Shown: positions 7,174 to 16,309, counted from the stretch's first letter. The stretch is DNA of 64,000 bases from 73-13 sp035555435 (GCA_035555435.1 DATMGN010000025.1:1-64000), one strand, 5' to 3'. Program-made: numbers and translations. The notes: a model not told the origin generated them from the sequence alone.

Positions 7174-9036
7174 GTGACCGCCGCCGACACGCATGCCGCT
7201 CCCATCGGGGTGCTGCAGCGGGTGTGGGGGTACCCCGCGTTCCGCGGGGACCAGGCCGAGATCATCGAGACGGTGGTCGCGGGCGGCGACGCCCTGGTGC
7301 TGATGCCGACGGGCGGGGGCAAGTCGCTCTGCTACCAGGTGCCGGCCTTGGTGCGCGAGGGCACCGGCATCGTCGTCTCGCCGCTCATCGCCCTCATGCA
7401 GGACCAGGTGGATGCGCTCGCGGCGCTCGGCGTGCGCGCGGCCTACCTGAACTCGACGCAGGATGCCGGAGAACGTCACGCGGTCGAGCAGGCGTATCGG
7501 TCGGGTTCGCTCGACCTGCTCTATCTCGCGCCGGAGCGGCTCGCGGTGCCGGGGACGATGGAGTTCCTCGACTCGAGCCCCATCGCCCTGTTCGCGATCG
7601 ACGAGGCGCACTGCGTCGCGCAGTGGGGTCACGACTTCCGCCCCGACTATCTGGGGCTGTCGGTCCTGCACGAGCGCTGGCCCGCGGTGCCGCGGGTCGC
7701 GCTGACGGCGACTGCGACGGCGGCGACGCGCGCGGAGATCGTCGAGCGGCTCGCGCTGCGCGAGGCGCGGCAGTTCGTCGCGAGCTTCGATCGGCCGAAC
7801 ATCCGCTACCGGATCGAGCCGAAGGATCAGCCGATCAAGCAGGTGCTGCGCCTCATCCGTGAGGAGCATCCCGGCGAGGCGGGCATCGTCTACTGCCTCT
7901 CGCGCAACTCGGTCGAGCGCACGGCCGAGGCGCTCGCCACGGCCGGGATCGACGCGATCCCGTACCACGCGGGGCTCGACCAGTCGGTGCGCCGGCGCAA
8001 CCAGGAGCGATTCCTGCGGGAGGACGGCGTCGTGATCGTCGCGACGATCGCGTTCGGGATGGGCATCGACAAGCCCGATGTGCGGTTCGTGGCGCATCTC
8101 GATCTCCCGAAGTCGGTCGAGGGTTACTACCAGGAGACGGGTCGCGCGGGCCGTGACGGCCTGCCGTCGACCGCGTGGATGGCGTACGGCCTCGCCGATG
8201 TCGTGCAGCAGCGTCGGCTCATCGAGCAGTCGGAGGGCAGCCTCGCCCACCGGCGCAACCTCGCCGCGCATCTGGACGCGATGCTCGCGCTCTGCGAGAC
8301 GGTCGACTGCCGCCGTGCGCGCCTGCTGCGCTACTTCGGCGAGGAGTACGCAGCCCGAGTCGAAGGGTGCGGCAACTGCGACACCTGCCTTGCCCCGCCC
8401 GAGGCCTGGGACGGCACGCTCGCCACCCAGAAGCTCCTCTCGACGATCGTGCGCCTGGAGCGCGAGCGCGGTCAGCGCTACGGTGCGGGCCAGCACATCG
8501 ACATCCTGCTCGGCCGCGAGACGGACCGGGTCCGGCAGCTCGACCACACGAGCCTCGCGACGTTCGGCATCGGTACGGAGCTGTCGGAGGCGGAGTGGCG
8601 CGGCGTCGTGCGCCAGGCGCTCGCCCAGGGCCTGCTCAGCGTCCGGGACGCGTACGGGACGCTGCAGTTGGCCGAGGAGGGCGCCCTGGTGCTGCGCGGC
8701 GAGCGGCCGGTCATGCTGCGCAAGGACGTCGCGCGGCCGGGTGCCTCGGCCGGGTCTCGGGGCAAACGAGCAGCGCCCGCCGACCTGCCGGCCGAGGCGG
8801 CGCCGCTCTTCGAGGCGCTGCGCGAATGGCGGGGCGCGACGGCGAGGGAGCAAGACGTCCCGGCCTACGTCGTGTTCGCCGACGCGACCCTGCGCGGGAT
8901 CGCGATCATGCGGCCGGCGTCGCTCGACGAGCTCGCGGGGATCTCGGGCGTCGGCGCGAAGAAGCTCGAGACGTACGGGGCCGCTGTGCTCGAGCTCGTC
9001 GCGCGCACCGCGCACGCCGGCGGGCCGGACTCGTGA
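7174..9036 (+). CDS. recQ: ATP-dependent DNA helicase RecQ
   Basis: 3'-5' DNA helicase of 620 residues acting in recombination and fork repair. Walker A is PTGGGKS (residues 45-51) and the DEAH box is at 143-146 (IDEAHCVAQWGHDF), followed by helicase motifs IV-VI (QETGRAGRDGLPS). The zinc-binding region has C374, C379, C399, C402 and C405-type cysteines (CGNCDTC). The RQC winged helix follows, and a C-terminal HRDC domain covers about 545-615. A short partial copy of the dispersed GAGTCGAAGGG repeat (8350-8367) lies in the loop before the zinc cysteines. Divergent from the MFS gene. The start is GTG with a leaderless promoter. Confidence 0.95.
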   Translation: MTAADTHAAPIGVLQRVWGYPAFRGDQAEIIETVVAGGDALVLMPTGGGKSLCYQVPALVREGTGIVVSPLIALMQDQVDALAALGVRAAYLNSTQDAGERHAVEQAYRSGSLDLLYLAPERLAVPGTMEFLDSSPIALFAIDEAHCVAQWGHDFRPDYLGLSVLHERWPAVPRVALTATATAATRAEIVERLALREARQFVASFDRPNIRYRIEPKDQPIKQVLRLIREEHPGEAGIVYCLSRNSVERTAEALATAGIDAIPYHAGLDQSVRRRNQERFLREDGVVIVATIAFGMGIDKPDVRFVAHLDLPKSVEGYYQETGRAGRDGLPSTAWMAYGLADVVQQRRLIEQSEGSLAHRRNLAAHLDAMLALCETVDCRRARLLRYFGEEYAARVEGCGNCDTCLAPPEAWDGTLATQKLLSTIVRLERERGQRYGAGQHIDILLGRETDRVRQLDHTSLATFGIGTELSEAEWRGVVRQALAQGLLSVRDAYGTLQLAEEGALVLRGERPVMLRKDVARPGASAGSRGKRAAPADLPAEAAPLFEALREWRGATAREQDVPAYVVFADATLRGIAIMRPASLDELAGISGVGAKKLETYGAAVLELVARTAHAGGPDS

Positions 9037-9145
9037 GTGTTATGCACCCGTTACCGAAGTCGCTCGCGCGGGATCGCGGTGCGGGCATATTCTGCAATGC
9101 TGCTCAGTCGAGCAGACAGCCTGATCGAGAAAGGAGGGCTCCGCG

Positions 9146-9238
9146 GTGAACAAGCATCCAGCTCCGGCCACAGCAGTCCGTGGTGCGTCCCACCGCCGAG
9201 CCCGCCGAGTCACGCTCGCAGGCGCACTCGTCGCATGA
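9146..9238 (+). CDS. 30-residue leader-like peptide
   Basis: A short reading frame with an unusually good ribosome-binding site, AAAGGAGG (9130-9137), 8 nt before GTG 9146. It encodes 30 residues rich in Ala and Arg, with an HRRARR stretch, and ends at TGA 9236-9238. A hairpin (9264-9284) and GC-rich dyads follow, then the next small gene at 9369. The arrangement resembles a leader peptide and attenuator, but no known family was recognised. It could equally be a stand-alone small protein. The strong SD is the main support. Confidence 0.45.
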   Translation: MNKHPAPATAVRGASHRRARRVTLAGALVA

Positions 9239-9263
9239 CGTTCTGACGGACGCTCTGTCCTGA

Positions 9264-9284
9264 CACCGCGGCCATGCCGTGGTG
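9264..9284 (+). promoter_or_regulatory. Hairpin in the leader between two small ORFs
   Basis: CACCGCGGC (9264-9272) and GCCGTGGTG (9276-9284) pair over 9 bp, with one G-U pair and a 3-nt CAT loop. It lies 25 nt after the stop of the leader-like ORF. A second weaker dyad GGCAC/GTGCC follows near 9317-9333. Confidence 0.4.
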
Positions 9285-9368
9285 GTCATCCCGCGTTCGG
9301 CGCGCCGCGCCGTCCGGCACGTTCGGCGTGCCATCGACCCATCCCACGTCCAATGCAAAGGAACCACC

Positions 9369-9608
9369 GTGTCCACGACCCTGATGAACCATCCGCCCGA
9401 TACGCGGCACCTCGAGCGGCTCGAGACCGCACTGCCGCGCCTCGGGCTCTTCGAGCGGATCGCGCTGCGCATCGCCCTGCGCGCCATGCTGCGCCTCGAG
9501 CGACTCGACCGCGAGGGGGCGCTGCGCCGCCACGCGCTCGTGCTCGCCAACGAGCGCCGCGCGACGGAGGCCGAGCGCGCCGCGCTCCTCCTGAACCCCT
9601 TCCGATGA
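9369..9608 (+). CDS. Small hypothetical protein (79 aa)
   Basis: A basic, helix-forming 79-residue protein read from GTG 9369, preceded by AAAGGA (9357-9362). The sequence has an amphipathic Leu/Arg pattern (LERLETALPRLGLFERIALR and onward) with no signal peptide, no cysteines and no recognised domain. Its position 130 nt after a leader-like ORF and directly before a long inverted repeat (9622-9678) suggests a small monocistronic unit. No function is assigned. Confidence 0.6.
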   Translation: MSTTLMNHPPDTRHLERLETALPRLGLFERIALRIALRAMLRLERLDREGALRRHALVLANERRATEAERAALLLNPFR

Positions 9609-9621
9609 GTCGCTCGGGCGT

Positions 9622-9678
9622 GTTCCGGCGACCCGTGATGGACCGCACTGCGATCCGGACAACGCGGGTCGCCGGAAC
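9622..9678 (+). terminator. Inverted repeat, probable terminator
   Basis: GTTCCGGCGACCCG (9622-9635) is matched exactly by its complement at 9665-9678, a 14-bp stem with a 29-nt loop. It starts 13 nt after the stop of the small 79-residue gene. There is no U-tract. Confidence 0.6.
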
Positions 9679-9733
9679 CCTGAGCCACTTGTGAGCGATA
9701 CACAGCGAAGACACGCTCTCACTGTCCGATGTC

Positions 9734-9739
9734 TACGAT
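9734..9739 (+). promoter_or_regulatory. -10 box of the acyl-CoA oxidase gene, leaderless type
   Basis: TACGAT exactly 6 nt before the ATG at 9746. Confidence 0.45.
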
Positions 9740-9745
9740 GAAGCC

Positions 9746-11791
9746 ATGACGACCCAGACCGCACCGAAGTCGACGAACGCGATGCCCGCCGAACGCGAGG
9801 TGGGGGGCGAGCACGCCGTCGACGTCGAGGCGCTCGGCGCCCTGCTCCTCGGCCGCTGGGCCGACGTCCGACTCGAGGCGCGTCGAATCTCTGTCGATCC
9901 GCTCGTCCGGCGCGTCCCCGGTGAGCCGCTGCGCGAGCACCGCGACCGCGTCGTCAAGGCGCTGCACCGGCTCGTCGAGCTCGGTGTCACGGGCCGCGCG
10001 TTCCCCAAGCGGATCGGCGGCGCGGAGGACCCCGGCGCCAACATCTCCGGCTTCGAGGAGCTCGTCCTCGGCGACCCGAGCGTTGCGATCAAGGGCGGCG
10101 TGCAGTGGGGACTCTTCGGCTCCGCGATCCTGCTGCTCGGCACCGACAAGCACCACGACGCGTGGCTCGAGGACTGCATGACGCTGCGCGTGCCGGGCGC
10201 GTTCGCGATGACGGAGACCGGGCACGGCTCGGACGTCGCCTCGATCGGCACGACCGCGACGTACGACCCCGACACCGAGGAGTTCGTCATCCACACGCCG
10301 TTCCGCGGCGCGTGGAAGGACTACCTCGGCAATGCGGCCGAGACCGGCATCGCCGCCGTCGTCTTCGCGCAGCTCATCACGCAGGGCGTCAACCACGGCG
10401 TCCACGCCTTCTACGTCCCGATCCGCGATCCGCAGACCAAGCAGTTCCTGCCCGGCATCGGCGGGGAGGACGACGGCGTCAAGGGCGGGCTGAACGGCGT
10501 CGACAACGGTCGGCTGCACTTCGACCACGTCCGCGTCCCGCGGTTCAACCTCCTCGACCGCTACGGCCAGGTCGCGCCCGATGGCGCGTACACCTCGCCC
10601 ATCGCGAGCCCCGGCCGCCGCTTCTTCACGATGCTCGGCGCTCTCGTCCAGGGCCGGGTCTCCCTCGACGGTTCCGCGACCGCGGTGTCGAAACTCGCGC
10701 TCGCCATCGCGATCAAGTACGGCGACGTGCGCCGCCAGTTCTCGCCCGACCGCGAGAGCGCGGAGACGGTGCTGCTCGACTATGGGCGCCACCAGCGCCG
10801 CCTGCTCCCCCGGCTCGCCGAGGTCTACGCGATGAACTTCGCCCACGAGGGCCTCATGCGCAAGTACCACGAGGTGTTCAGCGGCGAGGCGGACACCGAC
10901 GAGGACCGGCAGGACCTCGAGACGCTCGCCGCGGCGCTCAAGCCGCTGAGCACCTGGGCCTGCCTCGACATCCTGCAGGAGAGCCGCGAGGCGTGCGGCG
11001 GGCAGGGTTTCATGGCCGACAACCGCATCGCGCCGCTGCGCGCCGACATGGACATCTGGGTCACGTTCGAGGGGGACAACAACGTTCTGCTCCAGCTCGT
11101 CGGCAAGCGCCTTCTCACGGAGTACGCGCGCCGCATGTCCAAGCGCGACGCCGCGACGATCCGCGCCTACGTCGCCGACCAGGTCGAGGAGGTCGTCGTC
11201 GGCCGCACCGGCATGCGTCAGCTCGGCCAGGACATCCGCGACTTCGGATCGACCGCGCGCCGTGTGGGTTGGGTGCGCGACACCGACTCGCAGCGCCAGC
11301 TGCTCACCGACCGAGTGGAGACGATGGTCACCGCTCTCGCGCTGGCGCTGCGCGCCGGCAAGCGGATGAGCGCCGAGGATGCCGCGGCGCTCTTCAACCG
11401 TCATCAGAACGACCTCATCTCCGCGGCGCGCGCCCACGCGGAACTCCTCCAGTGGGAGGCGTTCACGGAGGCGCTCGATGCGGAGCTCGACGCGGACACG
11501 AAGCAGGTGCTCACGTGGCTCCGCGATCTCTTCGGGCTCGGCCTCATCGAGCGCAACATCGGCTGGTATCTGATGAACGGCAGGATCTCCGCGAACCGCG
11601 CGAGGGCGATCACGGAGTACATCGACACCCGGCTGCTGCCGCGCATCCGCGCGCACGCCGTCGACCTCGTCGACGCGTTCCAGTTCTCCGACGAGCTCAT
11701 CGGCGCGGGCATCGCGACCGGTGAGGAGCGGGTGCGGCAGGAGGAGGCCCGCGCGTACTACGCCGCGCACGCGTCGGACGCGCGCGAGTAG
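9746..11791 (+). CDS. Acyl-CoA oxidase / acyl-CoA dehydrogenase family protein
   Basis: A 681-residue flavoprotein of the long acyl-CoA oxidase type: N-terminal helical domain, FAD beta-domain with AFAMTETGHGSDVASI, and two C-terminal helical domains. The likely catalytic glutamate is E442 in VTFEGDNNVLLQLVGKRL. Such enzymes oxidise fatty acyl-CoA in beta-oxidation and pass electrons to oxygen; actinobacterial members are often annotated simply as acyl-CoA dehydrogenase. Residue count matches acyl-CoA oxidases (about 650-700). The gene appears monocistronic, between a hairpin and a DUF805 gene. Chain-length preference cannot be read from the sequence. Confidence 0.9.
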   Translation: MTTQTAPKSTNAMPAEREVGGEHAVDVEALGALLLGRWADVRLEARRISVDPLVRRVPGEPLREHRDRVVKALHRLVELGVTGRAFPKRIGGAEDPGANISGFEELVLGDPSVAIKGGVQWGLFGSAILLLGTDKHHDAWLEDCMTLRVPGAFAMTETGHGSDVASIGTTATYDPDTEEFVIHTPFRGAWKDYLGNAAETGIAAVVFAQLITQGVNHGVHAFYVPIRDPQTKQFLPGIGGEDDGVKGGLNGVDNGRLHFDHVRVPRFNLLDRYGQVAPDGAYTSPIASPGRRFFTMLGALVQGRVSLDGSATAVSKLALAIAIKYGDVRRQFSPDRESAETVLLDYGRHQRRLLPRLAEVYAMNFAHEGLMRKYHEVFSGEADTDEDRQDLETLAAALKPLSTWACLDILQESREACGGQGFMADNRIAPLRADMDIWVTFEGDNNVLLQLVGKRLLTEYARRMSKRDAATIRAYVADQVEEVVVGRTGMRQLGQDIRDFGSTARRVGWVRDTDSQRQLLTDRVETMVTALALALRAGKRMSAEDAAALFNRHQNDLISAARAHAELLQWEAFTEALDAELDADTKQVLTWLRDLFGLGLIERNIGWYLMNGRISANRARAITEYIDTRLLPRIRAHAVDLVDAFQFSDELIGAGIATGEERVRQEEARAYYAAHASDARE

Positions 11792-11803
11792 CGCGCGAAC
11801 CGC

Positions 11804-11809
11804 TAGCGT
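11804..11809 (+). promoter_or_regulatory. -10 box of the DUF805 gene, leaderless type
   Basis: TAGCGT 7 nt before the ATG at 11817, just after the acyl-CoA oxidase stop. Confidence 0.4.
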
Positions 11810-11816
11810 GGGCGCC

Positions 11817-12362
11817 ATGACCGCGCCCCAGTTCGCCTCCGGCCAGCCCTATCAGCCGTCGTCTCCGACCGACCCCTTCGACGCCCCGATCCGCGGCGTG
11901 TCGTTCGGGGGTGCGCTCGTGCGCTTCTTCCAGAAGTACGCCCGATTCAGCGGGCGCGCGAGCCGTTCCGAGTTCTGGTGGATGTATCTCTGGTCGCTCA
12001 TCCTCAGTGTCGTACTCGGCCTCATCGCGGTCGCGGTCATGGTGCCGGCGATCACGAGCCTGCTGCGCTCGGACGCGTTCAATACCGAGACGGCCGAGGC
12101 GGCCCTCGCCGCGAGCAAGGCGATGTGGGGCATGATCGGCGGCTTCGCCGTCCTCTGGGTCATCATCGCGGTCATCGAGCTCGCGATCGTCGTGCCGTGG
12201 CTCGCGATGATCGTGCGGCGCCTCCACGACTCGAACAAGTCGGGCCACCTCGCGTGGCTCCTGCTCATCCCGTCGGTCGGCCACCTCATCGTGCTGATCC
12301 TGTGCCTCATGCCGAGCGAGGCGTGGGGGCAGCGCTTCGACCGGCCGCTCGCGCGGGCCTGA
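11817..12362 (+). CDS. DUF805 family membrane protein
   Basis: A 181-residue integral membrane protein with three to four hydrophobic segments. The DUF805 marks are visible: KYARFSGRASRSEFWW before TM1 and RRLHDSNKSGHLAWLLLIP before the last segment, with a C-terminal WGQRFD. The N-terminal 35 residues are Pro/Ser-rich and cytoplasmic in appearance. The function of DUF805 proteins is not known. It is separated from the convergent surface-protein gene by only 15 bp. Confidence 0.87.
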   Translation: MTAPQFASGQPYQPSSPTDPFDAPIRGVSFGGALVRFFQKYARFSGRASRSEFWWMYLWSLILSVVLGLIAVAVMVPAITSLLRSDAFNTETAEAALAASKAMWGMIGGFAVLWVIIAVIELAIVVPWLAMIVRRLHDSNKSGHLAWLLLIPSVGHLIVLILCLMPSEAWGQRFDRPLARA

Positions 12363-12377
12363 CTCCGGGTCGCGGGC

Positions 12378-14150
12378 TCAGGCTCGGCGGCGACGGAACG
12401 CGATCGCCACGAGTCCGGCGAGCATCAGGAGGACGCCGATCGCGGTCGTCGCGCTCGCGTGCGAGCCGGTGTCCGGGAGTCCGGTCACCGTCAGCGGGGC
12501 CGAGCCGACGACGTTGCCGGCGAGGGTCGCCGTGACGGTGTGCGCGCCGGCGGGCACGCTCGTCGGCACGACGAACGCGAACGAGAGCGCGCCGCTCGCG
12601 TTCGACGTCGCCGTTCCGAGCGTCACCGGGGTCGAGTTGAGGACCATCGTGAACGTCGTGCCGGCGGGGAAGCCGGTCCCGGTCACGGTGACCTGCTCGC
12701 CGACCGAGGTCGACGTGCGGCTGAGGACGAGACTCGGCGTGAACTGGACTTCGACCGAGCCGATGTCGACGATGCCACCCGAGATCCGGGCCGAGCCGCG
12801 CTGGTCGGTCGCGGGCGGGGCGACGAACGCGGGGTCGCCGGCGTTGATGACGGGGCTCGTCGCATCCGGCAGGTGGTTCGGTGTGACGCCGCCGTTGAGC
12901 GCGAGTGCGCCGAGCTCGGGGTCGATGGGGGTCGCCGGGTCGTAGAGGTTACCGGCACCCGCCGCGATCGCGTCGAGCGTCGCGGTGTCGGCGGGGTCGA
13001 CCGTGCCGATGAGGCTCCACTCGATCGTGCGCGAAAGCGAGGGGTCGAGGTCGAGGAACACGTCGGGGGCGAGGTCGCTGGTGCCCGCGTTGCCGGCGAC
13101 GATCGTGTGCGACAGCGTGAACGAGCCCGCGCCGACGCAACCGCAGCCGCTCACGCCGAGCACGGGCGCCGCGGACACGGTGTTGCCGGCCAACGTCGAG
13201 TGCTCGATCACGACGGTCGCATCCTCGAACATCGCGCTCACGGTCGGGAAGCTCGTGTCGAGGCCGCCGGAGATCGTCGAGTTCGTCACGCGCACCGTGC
13301 CCGCGAACGCGAGGATCGCGAGCTGCTCGGCGGCGCTGCTGCCGGTCACCGTGGAATCGCGGACCTCGATCGTGCCCGTGCTGTCGTTGAAGATCACGAT
13401 GCCGGACTCGTTGTCCGCGATGTGCGCGTTGGTGATCGTCGCCGAGGCGTTGTCCGCCGCGTTGACCCACAGCGCCTCGCAGTCGGCACGCTCGATCGTG
13501 AGGCGGTCGGCGGTCAGCCACGCGTCGTCGGTCAGGAACACCTCGATCCCGCAGCCGGCGCTGTCGAGCACCGTGACGTTCTGCAGCGTCGGTGTGCCGA
13601 AGGAGAAGATGCCGGCGAGCCCGGTCTCGCTGTCGTGGATCGTCGTCGTCGACATGGAGAACGCGGTGTCGGCGATCTCGAAGGCGGTGTCGAACGCGCC
13701 GGCGGTCGCATAGACGCCGCTGAGCGTCACGGTCGGGCTGCTCGCGGGGTCCGCGGTCGTGCCGGACGAGGTGACGATGGGGCCGCTCTCGTAGAAGTCG
13801 AAGGTGAGTCCGTCGATCGCGAGCGCCGCGTCGCCGCTCACCTCGAACCCGACCGAAGAGATCGATGTGGCGGAGATGGTCTGTCCGCCGGGGCTATTGA
13901 TCGTGAGCGAACCGGCGGTCAGCGGCGGCAGGGGCGTGGTGAGCGGGAAGCTGCTCAGGATCTGGACGGTGACGGGTTCGGCCGGGTCGGCGACCGCGTC
14001 GTCGATCGCGTCGGCGAGGTCCGCCTCCGTGTGGACTTCGACGTCGGCAGCGTGGGCGGGCGCGGCGGCGACGAGTGCGCCGCCGAGGGCGAGCGCGACG
14101 CCTGCGAACGCGGCGAGACTCGTGTGCACCGCAGATCCCTTTCGGCGCAT
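12378..14150 (-). CDS. LPDTG-anchored surface protein with right-handed beta-helix
   Basis: A 590-residue secreted protein. A signal peptide (residues 1-34, ending APAHA) precedes a long parallel beta-helix built from short repeats with NAHIADNESGIVIFNDS-like rungs and the 'choice-of-anchor' N-P-A-D-P ending (DQRGSARISGGIVDIGSVEV). An Ig-like/IPT segment (approx. 470-550) follows. The C-terminus has a sortase signal: LPDTG at 558-562, hydrophobic stretch, then RRRR. It is therefore expected to be covalently bound to peptidoglycan. ATG 14150 supplies the positive signal-peptide N-region; GTG 14129 has a better SD (AAAGGGAT) and is an alternative start. Ligand unknown. Confidence 0.85.
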   Translation of the reverse strand: MRRKGSAVHTSLAAFAGVALALGGALVAAAPAHAADVEVHTEADLADAIDDAVADPAEPVTVQILSSFPLTTPLPPLTAGSLTINSPGGQTISATSISSVGFEVSGDAALAIDGLTFDFYESGPIVTSSGTTADPASSPTVTLSGVYATAGAFDTAFEIADTAFSMSTTTIHDSETGLAGIFSFGTPTLQNVTVLDSAGCGIEVFLTDDAWLTADRLTIERADCEALWVNAADNASATITNAHIADNESGIVIFNDSTGTIEVRDSTVTGSSAAEQLAILAFAGTVRVTNSTISGGLDTSFPTVSAMFEDATVVIEHSTLAGNTVSAAPVLGVSGCGCVGAGSFTLSHTIVAGNAGTSDLAPDVFLDLDPSLSRTIEWSLIGTVDPADTATLDAIAAGAGNLYDPATPIDPELGALALNGGVTPNHLPDATSPVINAGDPAFVAPPATDQRGSARISGGIVDIGSVEVQFTPSLVLSRTSTSVGEQVTVTGTGFPAGTTFTMVLNSTPVTLGTATSNASGALSFAFVVPTSVPAGAHTVTATLAGNVVGSAPLTVTGLPDTGSHASATTAIGVLLMLAGLVAIAFRRRRA

Positions 14151-14213
14151 GCCGACCCCCGATCGTGTGCCGACAGTCTAGGAGTCGGGTCGCGCGACCG
14201 CGAGGCCCCGATG

Positions 14214-14242
14214 GCTCGATGTCGCGGTGTGACGCCGGGGCC
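14214..14242 (-). terminator. Inverted repeat after the cyclase gene
   Basis: GGCCCCG (14214-14220) pairs with CGGGGCC (14236-14242). It lies just downstream of the minus-strand cyclase stop at 14253, with further imperfect pairing outside. A moderate terminator candidate. Confidence 0.4.
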
Positions 14243-14252
14243 GCGGGGAGGA

Positions 14253-15212
14253 CTATCTGACGGCGATCGCGTTCGCCGGCGACCCGATGCCGCGGATGAC
14301 GGGCAGTGGTGCGGCCGTGAGGAGGAACTCGTGCACGCCGTCGGCGGCGCAGTCGCGCGCGAGCGGGCCCGTGCGCCAGAGCTCGCCGAGCATCATGCCG
14401 AGGCCGCCGATGAGCACCTGGTGCATGAAGCCGAACGGCGACGTCTCCGGCTCGATCGGCCACACCTCGGCGGCCACGCCGTCGCTCGCGACGGCCGCGA
14501 TGTGCAGGTCCCAGAGGTACTCGGCGACCGCCTCGTCATGCGCGAGTCCCGCGGTCGTGATCCGCTCGCCGTCCGCCTGCTGCTCGCGCACCGCGCGGGG
14601 CTGGCGCTCGTACCACTCGAGGTAGCCGGTGTGGAGCACGAGGATGTCGCCCGGACGGATCTCGACGCCCGCCGCGGCCCGTGCGGCCTCGAGGTCGTCG
14701 GCCGTGATCGCGACCGACTCCCCCGGGCCGCCGCGCTCTGCGACGACCGCGGCGAGGTCGAGGAGGACGCCGCGCGTCGCGATGCCGCGCGCGGCGACAT
14801 GGTCGATCGTGTTGCGTCCACCGCGGACCTCGCGGGTCGAGCGGCCGTTCCAGTAGCGGTCGAACGCGACCCCGACGTGGCCCAGCGAATCCCACTGGCT
14901 CGCGGACTGCAGGTAGTAGTTGTCGAGCTTGTCGTCGAGGCCGAGGCTCGGCTCCTCCTCGGTCGCGCCGAGATGCCCCTCGGTCACGTGCTCGGTGCGT
15001 CCACGGCCGAAGAACGGCGGGTCGATCGTGCCGAGCGGGATGTCGAAGGGGAAGATGCGGCCGGTGCGCGCTGCCCGGGCGCCCTCGATCGCCTTCTCGG
15101 GCGTGAGCAGGTTCATCAGACCGAGGTCGTCGTCGTCTCCCCAGAGGCCCCAGGCGATGGGGGCGCCCTCCGCGGTGCGCGGCAGGTCGCGGTATCTCGG
15201 CAGCTCGGTCAT
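14253..15212 (-). CDS. Cyclase family protein (kynurenine formamidase/isatin hydrolase-like)
   Basis: A 319-residue metal-dependent hydrolase of the cyclase family (PF04199), which hydrolyses amides or lactams such as formylkynurenine or isatin. It is seen in SASQWDSLGHVGV, where the metal-binding family motif is usually HxGTHxD; here the motif is degenerate (QWDSLGH), a form seen in the larger 'cyclase family' branch. Further marks are GDILVLHTGY and HQVLIGGLGMMLGE. It starts 54 nt after the fgd stop, probably in one minus-strand transcription unit. The exact substrate cannot be assigned. Confidence 0.8.
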   Translation of the reverse strand: MTELPRYRDLPRTAEGAPIAWGLWGDDDDLGLMNLLTPEKAIEGARAARTGRIFPFDIPLGTIDPPFFGRGRTEHVTEGHLGATEEEPSLGLDDKLDNYYLQSASQWDSLGHVGVAFDRYWNGRSTREVRGGRNTIDHVAARGIATRGVLLDLAAVVAERGGPGESVAITADDLEAARAAAGVEIRPGDILVLHTGYLEWYERQPRAVREQQADGERITTAGLAHDEAVAEYLWDLHIAAVASDGVAAEVWPIEPETSPFGFMHQVLIGGLGMMLGELWRTGPLARDCAADGVHEFLLTAAPLPVIRGIGSPANAIAVR

Positions 15213-15265
15213 CGCGTTCTCCCCATCGAGTCGCAGGTCTCGTCTCGCCCCGGCGGCGAGGTCGC

Positions 15266-16276
15266 TCAGCCCAGGCGCGCCCGCAGCCGCGGCAGGATCT
15301 CCCCGCCGTAATGGCGGAGGAAGCGCTCCTGATCGTCGCCGGGACCGTGGAAGACGAGGTGGCGGAAGCCCATGTCGGCGTACTCGACGATCCGCTCGAC
15401 GTGCTCGTCCGGGTCGTCGCTCACGATGAACCGGGACGCGGTGCGCTCCGTCGGCAGCGCGCTGCTGAGTCGCTGCATCTCGACCGGGTCCTCGACGCCC
15501 ATCTTCTCCTCGGGGGTGAGGGCGAGGGCGCCCCAGAAGCGGGTGTCCTCCATCGCGCGTTCGCGGTCGTGGTCGAAGGAGACCTTGACCTCGATGAGCG
15601 TGTCGACGGCGTCGGCCGAGCGTCCTTCCTTCTCGAGCCCCTCGGCGAGTGCTGGGAGGAGGGTCTCGGTGTACAGCTCGCGGGCCTTGCCGCTCGTCGT
15701 GATGAAGCCGTCGGCGACCCGGCCGGCGAGGCGCGTCGCGGCTGGGCCCGCGGCGCCGATGTAGACGGGGACGCGGGTGCCCGGGAGGTCGTAGATGGTC
15801 GCGTTGTGCGTCTGGTAGAACTGCCCGTCGAAGCTCACGCGCTCCTCGGACCAGAGCCGGTCGATGAGTTCGAGCGACTCCTTGAGCCGCGCGAAGCGCT
15901 CCTTCTGCTCAGGCCACGGGATGCCGAGGGTCGCCTCGTTGAGTGCCTCGCCGGTGCCGACGCCGAGGATGACGCGGCCCTCGTAGAGCTCGCCGAGCGT
16001 CGCGAACGCCTGCGCGATGACGCCGGGGTGGTAGCGGAAGGTCGGCGTGAGGACGCTCGTGCCCATGAGGATCCGGCTGGTGCGGGCGCCGAGCGCGCCG
16101 AGCCACGGCAGGCTCGCGGGGGCGTGGCCGCCGTCGTGGTTCCACGGCTGGAGGTGGTCGGAGACGAAGACGGAGTCGAATCCGACGTCCTCCGCGAGCA
16201 CCGCGTAGTCGAGCAGGCGGCTCGGCCCGAACTGCTCGGCGCTCGCCTTGTACCCGAACCGGAACGGAACGCTCAT
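15266..16276 (-). CDS. fgd: F420-dependent glucose-6-phosphate dehydrogenase
   Basis: A luciferase-like (LLM) enzyme of 336 residues that oxidises glucose-6-phosphate and reduces coenzyme F420, supplying F420H2. It opens FRFGYKASAEQFGPSRLLDY and keeps, offset by about one residue, the catalytic residues known from M. tuberculosis FGD1: H41 and W45 in SDHLQPW, and E110 in GVGTGEALNE. The phosphate-site Lys/Lys/Arg correspond to about K197, K258 and R282. The SD (AGGAGAG) precedes ATG 16276. Upstream on the same strand are a monooxygenase and FO synthase, an F420 neighbourhood. An alternative is another F420-dependent LLM oxidoreductase, but the residue match is strong. Confidence 0.9.
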   Translation of the reverse strand: MSVPFRFGYKASAEQFGPSRLLDYAVLAEDVGFDSVFVSDHLQPWNHDGGHAPASLPWLGALGARTSRILMGTSVLTPTFRYHPGVIAQAFATLGELYEGRVILGVGTGEALNEATLGIPWPEQKERFARLKESLELIDRLWSEERVSFDGQFYQTHNATIYDLPGTRVPVYIGAAGPAATRLAGRVADGFITTSGKARELYTETLLPALAEGLEKEGRSADAVDTLIEVKVSFDHDRERAMEDTRFWGALALTPEEKMGVEDPVEMQRLSSALPTERTASRFIVSDDPDEHVERIVEYADMGFRHLVFHGPGDDQERFLRHYGGEILPRLRARLG

Positions 16277-16309
16277 CGTGCTCTCCTACCTCGTACGTTC
16301 AATGTCCAT

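Noticed and set aside
9719..11818. A 699-residue minus-strand frame opposite the acyl-CoA oxidase gene
   Set aside because: Composition is typical of antisense frames in high-GC DNA, and the plus-strand frame has clear flavoenzyme motifs.
12459..15311. A 950-residue plus-strand frame opposite the surface protein and cyclase genes
   Set aside because: High-GC shadow: Arg/Asp/Glu/Gly-only composition, no domain, and it lies opposite two well-supported genes.
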